The notes beneath the pieces were generated by a model. The model searched no databases. It saw only the letters and a program-made list of their open reading frames with translations, and had not been told where the DNA came from. The position numbers were made by a program, and so were the translations under genes. DNA of 64,000 nucleotides, taken from Streptomyces sp. Tue 6430. Lineage in GTDB: Bacteria > Actinomycetota > Actinomycetes > Streptomycetales > Streptomycetaceae. Shown here piece after piece: positions 37,202 to 45,403 of the stretch. The first letter of the stretch is position 1, and the number at the start of each line of letters is the position of its first letter. The stretch is taken from positions 3,224,001-3,288,000 of the forward strand of contig JAKGSH010000010.1 in NCBI GenBank assembly GCA_021568835.1. The letters are read 5' to 3'.

Positions 37202-40200
37202 CAGCGGTTCTCCTGGCGGGCGGTGGCGGAGTGGGGCGAGAGGGAACGGGGGACGAGGAAGGTCACGGCGACCGGGAACCAGCGGGGCGAGGGATCGGCC
37301 CAGCGGCGGCGCAGGGCGGCCGTCTCCGTCTCGATCACCTCCGGCAGCCGTTTCCAGCGCTCCTCCAGCGCCTCGCGGTCGGCCTTCAACTGGCGCCGTT
37401 CGTCGTCGATCTCGAACAGCGAATCCTGCTTCCAGTACTCCTTCTCGTCCAGGCGGTCGCGGATCGACCGCCGCAGGTCCTCCAGGACCGCCCGCATGCC
37501 CTCGACCTCCTCCTCGCAGCGCCTGGCGAGCAGCGTCTCCAGGGAGCGGAAGCGCCGGTTGGCCTGCGTCCTCAGGGCACCGCGGAGACGTTCCTCCAAC
37601 TGGTCCCACAGAGAGGTGAGTTCGGACCGTACGTCGTCCGCCGGGAGTTCCTCCGTCGCGGCCGCCAGCCAGGCCTCGACCTCGTCCTTCTTCGCGGCCG
37701 ACAGCCTGCCGCCGTCGATCAGGCCGCCCGCCGCGATCACCTCCTCGTGCAGGCGGGTGCCGCCGCTGCCGGTGATGACCACCCGGCCGTGCGCGACCAG
37801 GGCCGGCTGCCGCAGCACGCCGTCCGGCACCACGCGCGCGGTCACCCGGGACAGCTTGGCCGGCCCCCCGCTCCGCCACAGCTGGGCCCGCAGCAGCCGC
37901 AGGCACATCTGCACCAGCCGGTGGCCCAGGTGCAGGTGCACCACGTCCGTGCGGTCACGGGCCTCGGCCTGGTCGAAGACGACCGGGCGCTCCTTGCCGG
38001 TCAGCGGGTGGCGCAGGCCGTCGTTGCGGGCCCGCGCCCATGCGCCGGTCAGCTCCGGGAGCCGGAAGCAGCGGGCGCCCAGATCCGGCTGGGGGTCGGG
38101 GACCTCGGTGAGGTCCTTTCCGAGACCCAGCTGAAGCCAGGTACGGACGGCCCGTTCGACCGTCTCGGGGCTGAGGTGCAGCTCCTGGCGGCTGTCGGTC
38201 AGCGCGCCCACCAGGCGCTCCAGGTCCCGGGCCAGGTCCCGCTCGACCTTCAGGACGGCCCGCCCGGCCCGCTTGGTGATCTCGGCGTCCGCCGTCGTCC
38301 AGCTGGAGCGACGGCCCAGCATCTTCTGCTCGACCTGGGCGGCGATCACCTCGCCCGCGCTGCCCAGGTCCTCGCGGATCCGCTCGGTCTTGCGGGCGGC
38401 CACGGCGAGGAAGTGCAACTCGTCCTCCAGGGCCCCGTCCTCGAAACCGGAGTCCGTGAGGGAGTCGTGGGCCGGGTCGAAGCCCTGCCAGCCCCGGGGC
38501 ACGAAGTGGAACACGTCCACCCGGTCGGCCTTCTGCCCATGCCGGTCCACCCGGCCGTTGCGCTGCTCCAGGCGGTTGGGGTTCCAGGGGATCTCCCAGT
38601 GCAGGACACGGTGGCAGTACGCCTGGAGGTTGATGCCCTCGCTGGCCGCGTCGGTGCCGAGCAGGATGCGCACGGGCGAGAGGTCCGGGCTCTCCTGGAA
38701 GACCTGCTTCACGTGCTCGCGCTCGTCGCGGTCCTGGCCGCCGTGCAGCTGGGCGATCCGGTCCGCCGGGTAGCCGGCCGCCAGCAGCTGCCCGTACAGC
38801 CAGCGCTGGGTGTCGCGGTACTCGGTGAAGACGATGACGCGCTGGTCCTCCCAGTCGCCCTTGGGCCCGTCGGGGCAGACGATCTCGTCCAGCCACCGGC
38901 GGAACCGCTCGAACTTGGCGTCCGGGCGCTTGCCGGCCTCGGCCGCCCAGGTGTCCAGCTCCTTCAGGAGCGTGTGCTCGCGCTCGGTCAGCGTGCGCAT
39001 CGCCTGCCGGGCGGCGGTCAGGGCGCGCTCGGCCGCCTCGGCCTGCTCCCGCTCGTCCGCCTCCTCGGCCTCCTCGACCCCGTCGATCAGCGGCCGCAGC
39101 ACGCGCACGCTCGGGGCGGGCGCCTCCTCGGCCGTGCCGCGCCGGGACGTCATCGTCTTCAGGTGCGTGGCCACCGTCTCCGCGAAGGCCTTGGGCGACG
39201 ACAGGAAACGCTTCTTCAGCAGCGTCGTCACGAAGTCGGCGGCCGTCCGGCCGGCCTTTCCCCCGCCGTGGTCGCCGCGCCGCAGCCGGGCGTACTCGGC
39301 CAGCTTCGCGTACGCCTCCCGCGCCTCGTCGCTGTGGTCGATCTCCAGCGCGTGCGGCACGCGCCGCGGGAAGCGGTCCTTGCCGTTCCACAGCGGCGGC
39401 AGCTCGGACTTCATGCGGCGCACCATCACGCGCCTGAGCTGCTCGTCGGCCGGCTTGACGCCGACGGCGAACCGGTGGGGATCCAGCATCTCCAGGAGAG
39501 CGGTGAAGGAGTTGAGGAAGCCGTTGTGCGGGGTGGCGGAGAGGAACAGCCGGTGCTCGCAGTGTGGGGCCAGCAGCTTCACCGCCTGGGTGCGCTGCGA
39601 GTCGACGGCGTACCGGCCCGTGCCCGACGGGGCACAGGTGTGCACCTCGTCCACCACCAGCAGGTCGAAGGCGCGCGGATAGTCCGGCACCTGGGGCAGC
39701 ACCTCGCGCAGCATCCGCAGCGGACGCTCGCGCTTCAGCCAGTCGATCGAGACGATCAGCCGCGGGTGGTGCGTCCACGGGTTGACGTACGGGCCCGCCG
39801 CCCGGCGCAGCTCGCGCAGCATCCTCGTGTCGACGATCCGGAAGTCCAGGCCGAACTTGTCCCGCATCTCGTCCCGCCACTGCAGGGTCAGCCCGGCAGG
39901 ACACACGATCAGCATGGAGCGGGCGCGGTGCCGCAGCATCAGCTCCTGCATCACCAGACCGGCCTCGACCGTCTTGCCGAGACCGACGTCGTCGGCGATC
40001 AGCAGGTTCGTCCGGGGCATGGAGAGGGCGCGGACCACCGGGTCCAGCTGGTAGTCCTGGATCTCCACGCCGGAACGGAACGGAGCCTGGAGCGCGGTCT
40101 TGTCCGCGGAGGCGATGGCGCCCCAGCGCACCGCGTCCAGGAAGGCGTCCAGCCGCCCGGGATCGTCGAAGCCGTGCTCCGGAGACGGCAGCTCGTAGGC

Positions 40201-40488
40201 GTCGTGGACGTCCGTCGCCTGCTCCAGCTCCCACACGACCCGCAGTTCCTCGTCCCGGCCGTCGCTCTCCAGCGAGGACAGCCCGACCAGGTGGGTGGGG
40301 GTGGCCTCGGCGGCGCGCGCCGGGTCGTCGCTGGTGGCGGTGGAGCGGACCACGTCGGTGACCACCCAGGGGCGGTGGCGCACCGTGACGCGCTGGCCGG
40401 GTGCCGGCACCGCCGCGCTCGGTGTCTCCGGATTCACCCTCGCCGACTGCGTGGTCATCTCGCTCGTCCCCCCAGCATTCACGGACAT
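37201..40488 (-). CDS. drmD: DISARM SNF2-like helicase DrmD
   Basis: 1095-aa SWI2/SNF2-type ATPase, the class 1-specific DISARM helicase. Walker A LLIADDVGLGKTVEAG (GKT at 171-173), Walker B LLVVDEVHTC (280-283), LFLSATPHNG, then the second RecA lobe with VIFTEYRDTQRWL, LLGTDAASEGINLQAYCH and motif VI EQRNGRVDRHGQ (near 642). The C-terminal third is charged and coiled-coil-like (RRSIRDRLDEKEYWKQDSLFEIDDERRQLKADREALEERWK, in segments). ATG at 40488. Coupled to drmMI by TGATG, so drmD-drmMI is one operon; its promoter should lie in the 106-bp gap upstream. Confidence 0.95.
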   Translation of the reverse strand: MSVNAGGTSEMTTQSARVNPETPSAAVPAPGQRVTVRHRPWVVTDVVRSTATSDDPARAAEATPTHLVGLSSLESDGRDEELRVVWELEQATDVHDAYELPSPEHGFDDPGRLDAFLDAVRWGAIASADKTALQAPFRSGVEIQDYQLDPVVRALSMPRTNLLIADDVGLGKTVEAGLVMQELMLRHRARSMLIVCPAGLTLQWRDEMRDKFGLDFRIVDTRMLRELRRAAGPYVNPWTHHPRLIVSIDWLKRERPLRMLREVLPQVPDYPRAFDLLVVDEVHTCAPSGTGRYAVDSQRTQAVKLLAPHCEHRLFLSATPHNGFLNSFTALLEMLDPHRFAVGVKPADEQLRRVMVRRMKSELPPLWNGKDRFPRRVPHALEIDHSDEAREAYAKLAEYARLRRGDHGGGKAGRTAADFVTTLLKKRFLSSPKAFAETVATHLKTMTSRRGTAEEAPAPSVRVLRPLIDGVEEAEEADEREQAEAAERALTAARQAMRTLTEREHTLLKELDTWAAEAGKRPDAKFERFRRWLDEIVCPDGPKGDWEDQRVIVFTEYRDTQRWLYGQLLAAGYPADRIAQLHGGQDRDEREHVKQVFQESPDLSPVRILLGTDAASEGINLQAYCHRVLHWEIPWNPNRLEQRNGRVDRHGQKADRVDVFHFVPRGWQGFDPAHDSLTDSGFEDGALEDELHFLAVAARKTERIREDLGSAGEVIAAQVEQKMLGRRSSWTTADAEITKRAGRAVLKVERDLARDLERLVGALTDSRQELHLSPETVERAVRTWLQLGLGKDLTEVPDPQPDLGARCFRLPELTGAWARARNDGLRHPLTGKERPVVFDQAEARDRTDVVHLHLGHRLVQMCLRLLRAQLWRSGGPAKLSRVTARVVPDGVLRQPALVAHGRVVITGSGGTRLHEEVIAAGGLIDGGRLSAAKKDEVEAWLAAATEELPADDVRSELTSLWDQLEERLRGALRTQANRRFRSLETLLARRCEEEVEGMRAVLEDLRRSIRDRLDEKEYWKQDSLFEIDDERRQLKADREALEERWKRLPEVIETETAALRRRWADPSPRWFPVAVTFLVPRSLSPHSATARQENR

Positions 40489-40594
40489 CCCTCTTCAGGG
40501 CGGTCGTAAAAGTCTAGGGGCGGAGGGGGCGGTGACATCCGGGTATGCCTGATGTGCCCGGAGTTACGGTCGAGCCGTCCCCGGGCGGGCCCCG

Positions 40595-40960
40595 CTACCC
40601 CGCCACGAACTGCGTCAGGATCGCCTGTACCTCGTAGATGTCCACGCCCTTGGTGAACGTCTTCTGGATCGGCGTCGCCGTGCCCGACACCCAGATCTTC
40701 AGCTCGGCGTCGAGGTCGAAGGTGCCGGCGGTCTCCACCGCGAAGTGCGTGATGCTGCGGTACGGGACGGAGTGGTACTCCACCTTCTTCCCGGTGATGC
40801 CCTGCTTGTCGACCAGCAGCAGCCGCCGGTCGGTGAACAGGATGGTGTCCCGGATCAGCAGGTACGCGGCGTGCACCTGCTCCCCCTGCCCCAGCAGCCG
40901 CGCGTAGTCCTGCTGGGCCGTCCCGGAGTCGATGGTGTGCGCGTTGCCGAACAGAGCCAT
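40595..40960 (-). CDS. PH-domain-like protein
   Basis: 121-aa protein almost wholly made of a bacterial pleckstrin-homology fold: LLIRDTILFTDRRLLLVDKQGITGKKVEYHSVPYRSITHFAVETAGTFDLDAELKIWV (in strands), ending YEVQAILTQFVAG. The function of such proteins is unknown. The ATG at 40960 (MALFGNAHTID) with GGGGGA upstream is preferred over the longer ATG at 40990. Same strand as drmD but separated by 106 bp; probably the core gene at the right edge of the island. Confidence 0.85.
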   Translation of the reverse strand: MALFGNAHTIDSGTAQQDYARLLGQGEQVHAAYLLIRDTILFTDRRLLLVDKQGITGKKVEYHSVPYRSITHFAVETAGTFDLDAELKIWVSGTATPIQKTFTKGVDIYEVQAILTQFVAG

Positions 40961-41050
40961 GAAGGTCCCCCACTGTGTCGTCGCTGTCATGGTGGGGGAC
41001 GCCGCCGGGATGCCGAACAGTTGCGCGGCCGCGTCGGGCGGGGGATCCCG

Positions 41051-41539
41051 TCAGGTGTCGTAGGTGCCGTTCCACGGGGCGCCGAAGCCGAGCCGGTCCG
41101 GGTACAGCTCCGCCCAGTCCTCGTCCTCGTCGCCGTCCTCGTCCTTGCGGACCACCAGGCCGAACAGGACGTCCTCGTGGGTGACCTGGAAGGGGCGGAC
41201 GGCGATGTCCGTGTAGGAGCGGCGGGGCAGGCTGCGCAGGAGGCCGGCCAGGCGGACGCGGGCGCGGGTCAGGGGCGAGTCGTCGCCGTGGGGGTCGCGC
41301 TGCTGCTGCGCCCAGGTGCCGGCGCACCAGATGTCCGAGTCCCGGTAGCGGCCCTCGGCGTCGAAGGTGTGCAGCACGGTGTAGAGGCGCTTGTGCTCCT
41401 CCCAGCCGTCGTCGGGACGGAACCCCTGGGGGAAGGCGTACGTGACCGACGCGAGGAACTGACCGTCCGCGTACCGGCCGATGGACTCGGTGCGGTGCTT
41501 CGGTTCGTAGGCGATCGGTATGAGCGCGGGAACTGCCAT
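41051..41539 (-). CDS. Conserved hypothetical protein (162 aa)
   Basis: Unrecognised soluble protein. The sequence runs ALIPIAYEPKHRTESIGRYADGQFLASVTYAFPQGF, then DDGWEEHKRLYTVLHTFDAEGRYRDSDIWCAGT and LLRSLPRRSYTDIAVRPFQVTHEDVLFGLV, with an acidic run (KDEDGDEDEDW) near the end. ATG at 41539. It looks globular and well coded (third-position GC), with no transmembrane segment. Neighbours give no clue. Confidence 0.65.
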   Translation of the reverse strand: MAVPALIPIAYEPKHRTESIGRYADGQFLASVTYAFPQGFRPDDGWEEHKRLYTVLHTFDAEGRYRDSDIWCAGTWAQQQRDPHGDDSPLTRARVRLAGLLRSLPRRSYTDIAVRPFQVTHEDVLFGLVVRKDEDGDEDEDWAELYPDRLGFGAPWNGTYDT

Positions 41540-41640
41540 GGCGGAAACCATACGGCTCGGCAAGAACACGGCGGAGCGGGGGACCACCCCTGCGCCTGTT
41601 CCGTCACACCCTGTCCCGATCGGCTTTCGCTCCGGGGGTG

Positions 41641-41960
41641 GGGGCGGGGGCGGGGGGCGAGGGCGAGGAGTGCGATCGGCCCCTCGCCCGCGCCGCGGCT
41701 CTGCGGTCGGGAGGTCCGAGGCGAGCCGTCCCCGGGAGCGTCGACGAACAGGTCCTCGGCCGTGGTCACGGTGAGGGGCCGGTCGAACCGGACCGGTCGA
41801 ACCGGAGGGTGAGGGTGTCGAGGTCGGTGCAGGACGTGATGCGCTCGCGCGTGCCCTCCGGGACGCCGACGCCGACGCCGCGCTTGTCGAGCACGCGCAG
41901 GATGAGCGAGCCACGATCCTCGGCCTCGTCCTCGGACTGACGGGCCAAGGGGCCGGGCTT
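41641..41960 (-). pseudogene. C-terminal fragment of an Rpn/DUF4351-like protein
   Basis: A minus-strand stretch reads SLILRVLDKRGVGV...PEGTRERITSCTDLDTLTLRFDR and, in another frame, LTVTTAEDLFVDAPGDG. Together these resemble the C-terminus of Rpn-type (recombination-promoting nuclease-like) proteins. The N-terminal nuclease part is absent and no start is credible. The frame change coincides with a perfect 14-bp tandem duplication at 41779-41806, not with a homopolymer, so this looks like real decay. Confidence 0.5.
41779..41806. repeat. 14-bp perfect tandem duplication
   Basis: CCGGTCGAACCGGA occurs twice in a row (41779-41792 and 41793-41806). It shifts the frame of the Rpn-like fragment. 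The unit is itself partly palindromic (CCGGT...ACCGG), so it could alternatively be a paired operator. Confidence 0.85.
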
Positions 41961-42003
41961 CCCCCTTTGCCATCTGCTTGCCGCACCAGGTATCTTGCAT
42001 CGC

Positions 42004-42378
42004 ATGGAACCAGGTGATTCGACCAAGCAGGCCCGGGCAGCCGCCCAGCTGCGCAAGGGGGTCCTGGAGTACTGCGTACTCGCCCTGATGCGGGACCGCC
42101 CCCGCTACGGCGTGGAACTCCTTCAGGCCCTGGAGGACTCCGGTGCCCTGGCCACCAGCCAGGGCACGGTCTACCCGCTGCTCTCCCGGCTCCGCCGCGA
42201 CGACCTGGTCACCACCACCTGGCAGGAATCCTCCTCCGGACCACCCCGCCGCTACTACGCGCTCACCGACAGCGGCCGGGCCGCGCTCGACGAGTTCACC
42301 CGTGTCTGGCCCGGCTTCCGCAACGCTGTCGACGCCTTCCTGACCACCCCGAACCCCTCCATCGGAGACCTCGCATGA
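42004..42378 (+). CDS. PadR-family transcriptional regulator
   Basis: 124 aa. Classic PadR winged helix: QLRKGVLEYCVLALMRDRPRYGVELLQALEDSGALATSQGTVYPLLSRLRRDDLVTTTWQESSSGPPRRYYALTDSGRAAL (in order of helices and wing). It usually represses its own operon. ATG at 42004. The stop overlaps the next gene (ATGA), whose HAAS domain family is the standard partner. Confidence 0.93.
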   Translation: MEPGDSTKQARAAAQLRKGVLEYCVLALMRDRPRYGVELLQALEDSGALATSQGTVYPLLSRLRRDDLVTTTWQESSSGPPRRYYALTDSGRAALDEFTRVWPGFRNAVDAFLTTPNPSIGDLA

Positions 42379-42974
42379 AGACATCTGCCGACTCCGTACG
42401 CGACTACCTCCGCGCCGTCGAACGCGAGAGCTCCGCACTTCCCGCCGACCGTCGCCAGGAACTCCTCGCCGACCTCGCCGAACACATCGAGGTGACGCGC
42501 ACCGAACGCCCCGACGCCGCGATCGGCGAGATCCTCGCGGAGCTGGGAGACCCCCGCACGATCGCGGCAACGGCGCTGGCCGAAGCGGGGAACGGGGCCG
42601 CCGGGGCCTCCGCCCGGAGCGGTGCCGACGCACCCGCCCGGCGCGGCAAGGTGCACCCCCTGGTCCCGCTGCTGATGCTCACCCTCCCCTACCTCTTCGC
42701 GACGGTCCTCCCCGATCTCCCCGCCGTGCAGTTGTGCAGCACCCTGTTCCGCGTCATCGGCGCGGTACTCCTCGGCACCTCGGTGCACTGGACCCCTGCC
42801 CAGAAGATCATCGGCGTTCTGCTCACCGCCGTCCTGCCGACCGTCGCCATCACCATCTGGGAAGAGACCACCGTCGCCCCGGCGGGCGACACCCCGGCCC
42901 TCCTGGCCAACCTGATAACGCTCGCCCTGCTGGCCGGTACGGCCGCATGGCTCTGGCGGGCCCGCCGCGCCTGA
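42375..42974 (+). CDS. HAAS-domain membrane protein (PadR partner)
   Basis: 199 aa. The N-terminal HAAS/DUF1700-like domain (VRDYLRAVERESSALPADRRQELLADLAEHIEVT, then GDPRTIAATALAEAG) is followed by four hydrophobic segments (LVPLLMLTLPYLFATVLPDL; LFRVIGAVLLGTSV; IIGVLLTAVLPTVAITI; LANLITLALLAGTAAWLW). Such proteins pair with PadR regulators and may sequester them at the membrane. Coupled to padR by ATGA. Confidence 0.88.
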   Translation: MKTSADSVRDYLRAVERESSALPADRRQELLADLAEHIEVTRTERPDAAIGEILAELGDPRTIAATALAEAGNGAAGASARSGADAPARRGKVHPLVPLLMLTLPYLFATVLPDLPAVQLCSTLFRVIGAVLLGTSVHWTPAQKIIGVLLTAVLPTVAITIWEETTVAPAGDTPALLANLITLALLAGTAAWLWRARRA

Positions 42975-43082
42975 GCTTGTCGTTTGCCGTCCGATGCCGA
43001 ACGCGGCTCGCACTTGAGGGGGGCCTCGCGGTTCAGCGGATGTGAGGGCGGCCTTCGGCCGGTCCTGTGCTCCGGGCAAGGG

Positions 43083-43308
43083 GTGCACGTGACCGCGACG
43101 AAGGCCGTGACCACGAGGGCGGTGGACCACGACGCCCGGCGGGAGGCGTTCGCGGAGGTGTCACGCTTCCGCGCGGAGTTCCATGCCTGCCTGACGCCGC
43201 GCGGGGATGCCCTGTTCGAGTCCTGCGACGCCCTGTCGTGCACGGACGGCCCGGTGCGGGCCCTGGTCGCCCCGGCCCTCGCACCTGGATGCCGCCGCGG
43301 CCACGGTG
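43083..43308 (+). pseudogene. N-terminal remnant of an IS701-like transposase
   Basis: The frame reads DHDARREAFAEVSRFRAEFHACLTPRGDALFESCDALSCTDGPVRALVAPALAPG...RRGHG, matching the conserved start of IS701-family transposases, then diverges. The catalytic DDE part is missing. It lies between the PadR pair and metG. Only the first ~75 residues remain, so it cannot move. Confidence 0.65.
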
Positions 43309-43354
43309 TGATCCCCTTTCCCGGTCGCAAGGGGATCACCGGGGTGCCTCGTGC

Positions 43355-43386
43355 CTCGCTCATCCATCGGCCGATCGATGAGCGAG
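43355..43386. terminator. 32-bp near-perfect palindrome downstream of metG
   Basis: Arms 43355-43370 and 43371-43386 match over 16 bp with one mismatch and no loop. It lies about 150 bp past the metG stop (minus strand), so it may act as a terminator; it also lies just beyond the transposase remnant and could be part of the old element. Confidence 0.5.
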
Positions 43387-43537
43387 ATCGTCCATTGGGG
43401 CTCGTGGCAGGCGCCGACGCCTGCGCCTGACAATGCTCGTGAAACGGTGTCGGAAAGCCGATGTCCTCAAGAACTTGAGCAGCACCGTTCTCTGTACGAT
43501 CTCGGGGCGCAGCAGGACCCGGACGACGACACCGACG

Positions 43538-45267
43538 TCAGCCCTCCTGGCCTCCGAAGCGTTCCTTGTACGCTTCCAGGTCCTCGTCCGTGAGCTTGGC
43601 GAAGAGGACCGGGGGACCGTGAAGGGGGTGCCGGCCGGGACCGCGGTCAGGGCCTTCGCCTCCGCCTCGGTGACCCAGGCGGCCGTGTCGGAGGGGAGGG
43701 AGAACGCCTCCCGCATGACCTTCGCCGTCGCCGGGATGAACGGCTCCGAGACCACCGCGTACAGGTGGATCAGGTTCATCGCCGTGCGCAGCGTCAGGGC
43801 CGCGGCGTCCTGGTCGGTCTTGATCTCCAGCCAGGGGGCCTTCTCCTCCAGGTAGGAGTTGCCCGCCGACCACAGCGCGCGCAGCGCGGCGGCCGCCTTG
43901 CGGAACTGGAGCGCCTCCATCTGCTCCTCGTACTCGGCGAGGAGACGCGCGATCTCCGTGCCGAGCCTCGCCTCGGCCTCGCCGGGCGCACCGCCCGCCG
44001 GGGCCTCCTCGCCGAAGCGCTTCTTCGAGAACGACAGCACGCGGTTGACGAAGTTGCCGAGGGTGTCGGCGAGGTCCTTGTTGACCGTGGCGGTGAAGTG
44101 CTCCCACGTGAAGGACGAGTCGTCCGACTCGGGGGCGTTGGCGATGAGGAAGTAGCGCCAGTAGTCGGCGGGCAGGACGTCCAGCGCCTGGTCGGTGAAG
44201 ACGCCGCGCTTCTGGGACGTGGAGAACTTCCCGCCGTAGTACGTCAGCCAGTTGAAGGCCTTGACGTAGTCGACCATCTTCCACGGCTCGCGCACGCCCA
44301 GCTCGGTCGCGGGGAACATCACCGTGTGGAACGGGACGTTGTCCTTCGCCATGAACTCCGTGTAGCGGACCGGGTTCTCGGCCGTGTCGGCCTCGTACCA
44401 CCACGACTTCCAGTCGCGGACCTCTCCGTCGGGCGCCGCGTCCGCCCACTCCTTCGTCGCCGCGATGTACTCGATCGGGGCGTCGAACCAGACGTAGAAG
44501 ACCTTGCCCTCGGCGGCCAGGTCCGGCCAGGTGTCGGCCGGGACCGGGACGCCCCAGTCCAGGTCGCGGGTGATCGCGCGGTCGTGCAGGCCCTCCGTCA
44601 GCCACTTGCGGGCGATGGAGGAGGCCAGCTGGGGCCAGTGCGCCTCGTGCCGCGACACCCACTCCTCGACCTCGTGCTGGAGCTTCGACTGGAGGAGGAA
44701 GAGGTGCTTGGTCTCACGGACCTCCAGGTCCGTGGAGCCGGAGATCGCCGAGCGCGGGTCGATCAGGTCGGTGGGGTCCAGGACGCGGGTGCAGTTCTCA
44801 CACTGGTCGCCGCGGGCCTTGTCGTAGCCGCAGTGGGGGCAGGTGCCCTCCACGTAGCGGTCCGGGAGGAAACGGCCGTCGGCGGGCGAGTACACCTGCC
44901 GGATCGCCCGCTCCTCGATGAAGCCGTTCTCGTTCAGGCGGCGCGCGAAGTGCTGGGTGATCTCGGCGTTCTGCTGCGAGGAACTGCGGCCGAAGTGGTC
45001 GAAGGCCAGCGCGAAGCCGTCGTAGACCGCCTTCTGGGCGTCGTGCGCCTGCGCGCAGAACTCCGCCACCGGCAGGCCCTGCTCCTTCGCCGCCAGCTCG
45101 GCCGGCGTGCCGTGCTCGTCCGTCGCGCAGATGTACAGGACGTCGTGGCCGCGCCGGCGGAGGTACCGGGAGTACACGTCCGCCGGGAGCATGGACCCCA
45201 CCATGTTGCCCAGGTGCTTGATTCCGTTGATGTACGGAAGGGCGCTGGTGATGAGGTGTCGAGCCAT
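43538..45267 (-). CDS. metG: Methionyl-tRNA synthetase
   Basis: Essential class I synthetase of about 576 aa. HIGH-like motif is KHLGN in LPYINGIKHLGNMVGS; the KMSKS-like motif is KFSTSQKRG; a zinc knuckle CPHCGYDKARGDQCENC lies between. The anticodon-binding helical domain follows. No C-terminal tRNA-binding EMAP domain. ATG at 45267 with GGGAG upstream gives the normal MARHLITSALPYING start. The frame breaks near 43617 (...PFTVP); one C in the CCCCC run restores PFTVPPVLFAKLTDEDLEAYKERFGGQEG and 577 whole codons. An essential gene being broken is strong evidence for a sequencing error. Confidence 0.96.
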
Positions 45268-45324
45268 CGGGGGCTGCTCCCAGGTTGCTATGTACGGATC
45301 CTTCAAATCGTAGCCGACACGGGT

Positions 45325-45368
45325 ACGCCGCCCGCCTCCCGTTTTACGGGGTGGGAAGCGGGCGGCGT
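45325..45368 (-). terminator. Terminator after the VWA gene
   Basis: Perfect 11-bp stem (45325-45335 with 45358-45368) around a GTTTTAC-containing loop, 36 bp past the stop of the VWA gene and upstream of metG. Confidence 0.75.
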
Positions 45369-45403
45369 CGGGGTGGGACGGGAGGGGGATCCCTCCGGTG
45401 GGG

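Noticed and set aside
35060..40509. Very long plus-strand frames opposite drmMI and drmD
   Set aside because: They are antisense shadows of high-GC genes: no family match, no ribosome sites, and the opposite strand encodes clear DISARM proteins.
41995..42030. PadR operator around the start codon (TATCTTGCATCGCATGG)
   Set aside because: Some symmetry is present but too weak to call by eye.
43433..43855. Plus-strand frame across the end of metG
   Set aside because: It is antisense to the metG C-terminus and lacks any family resemblance.
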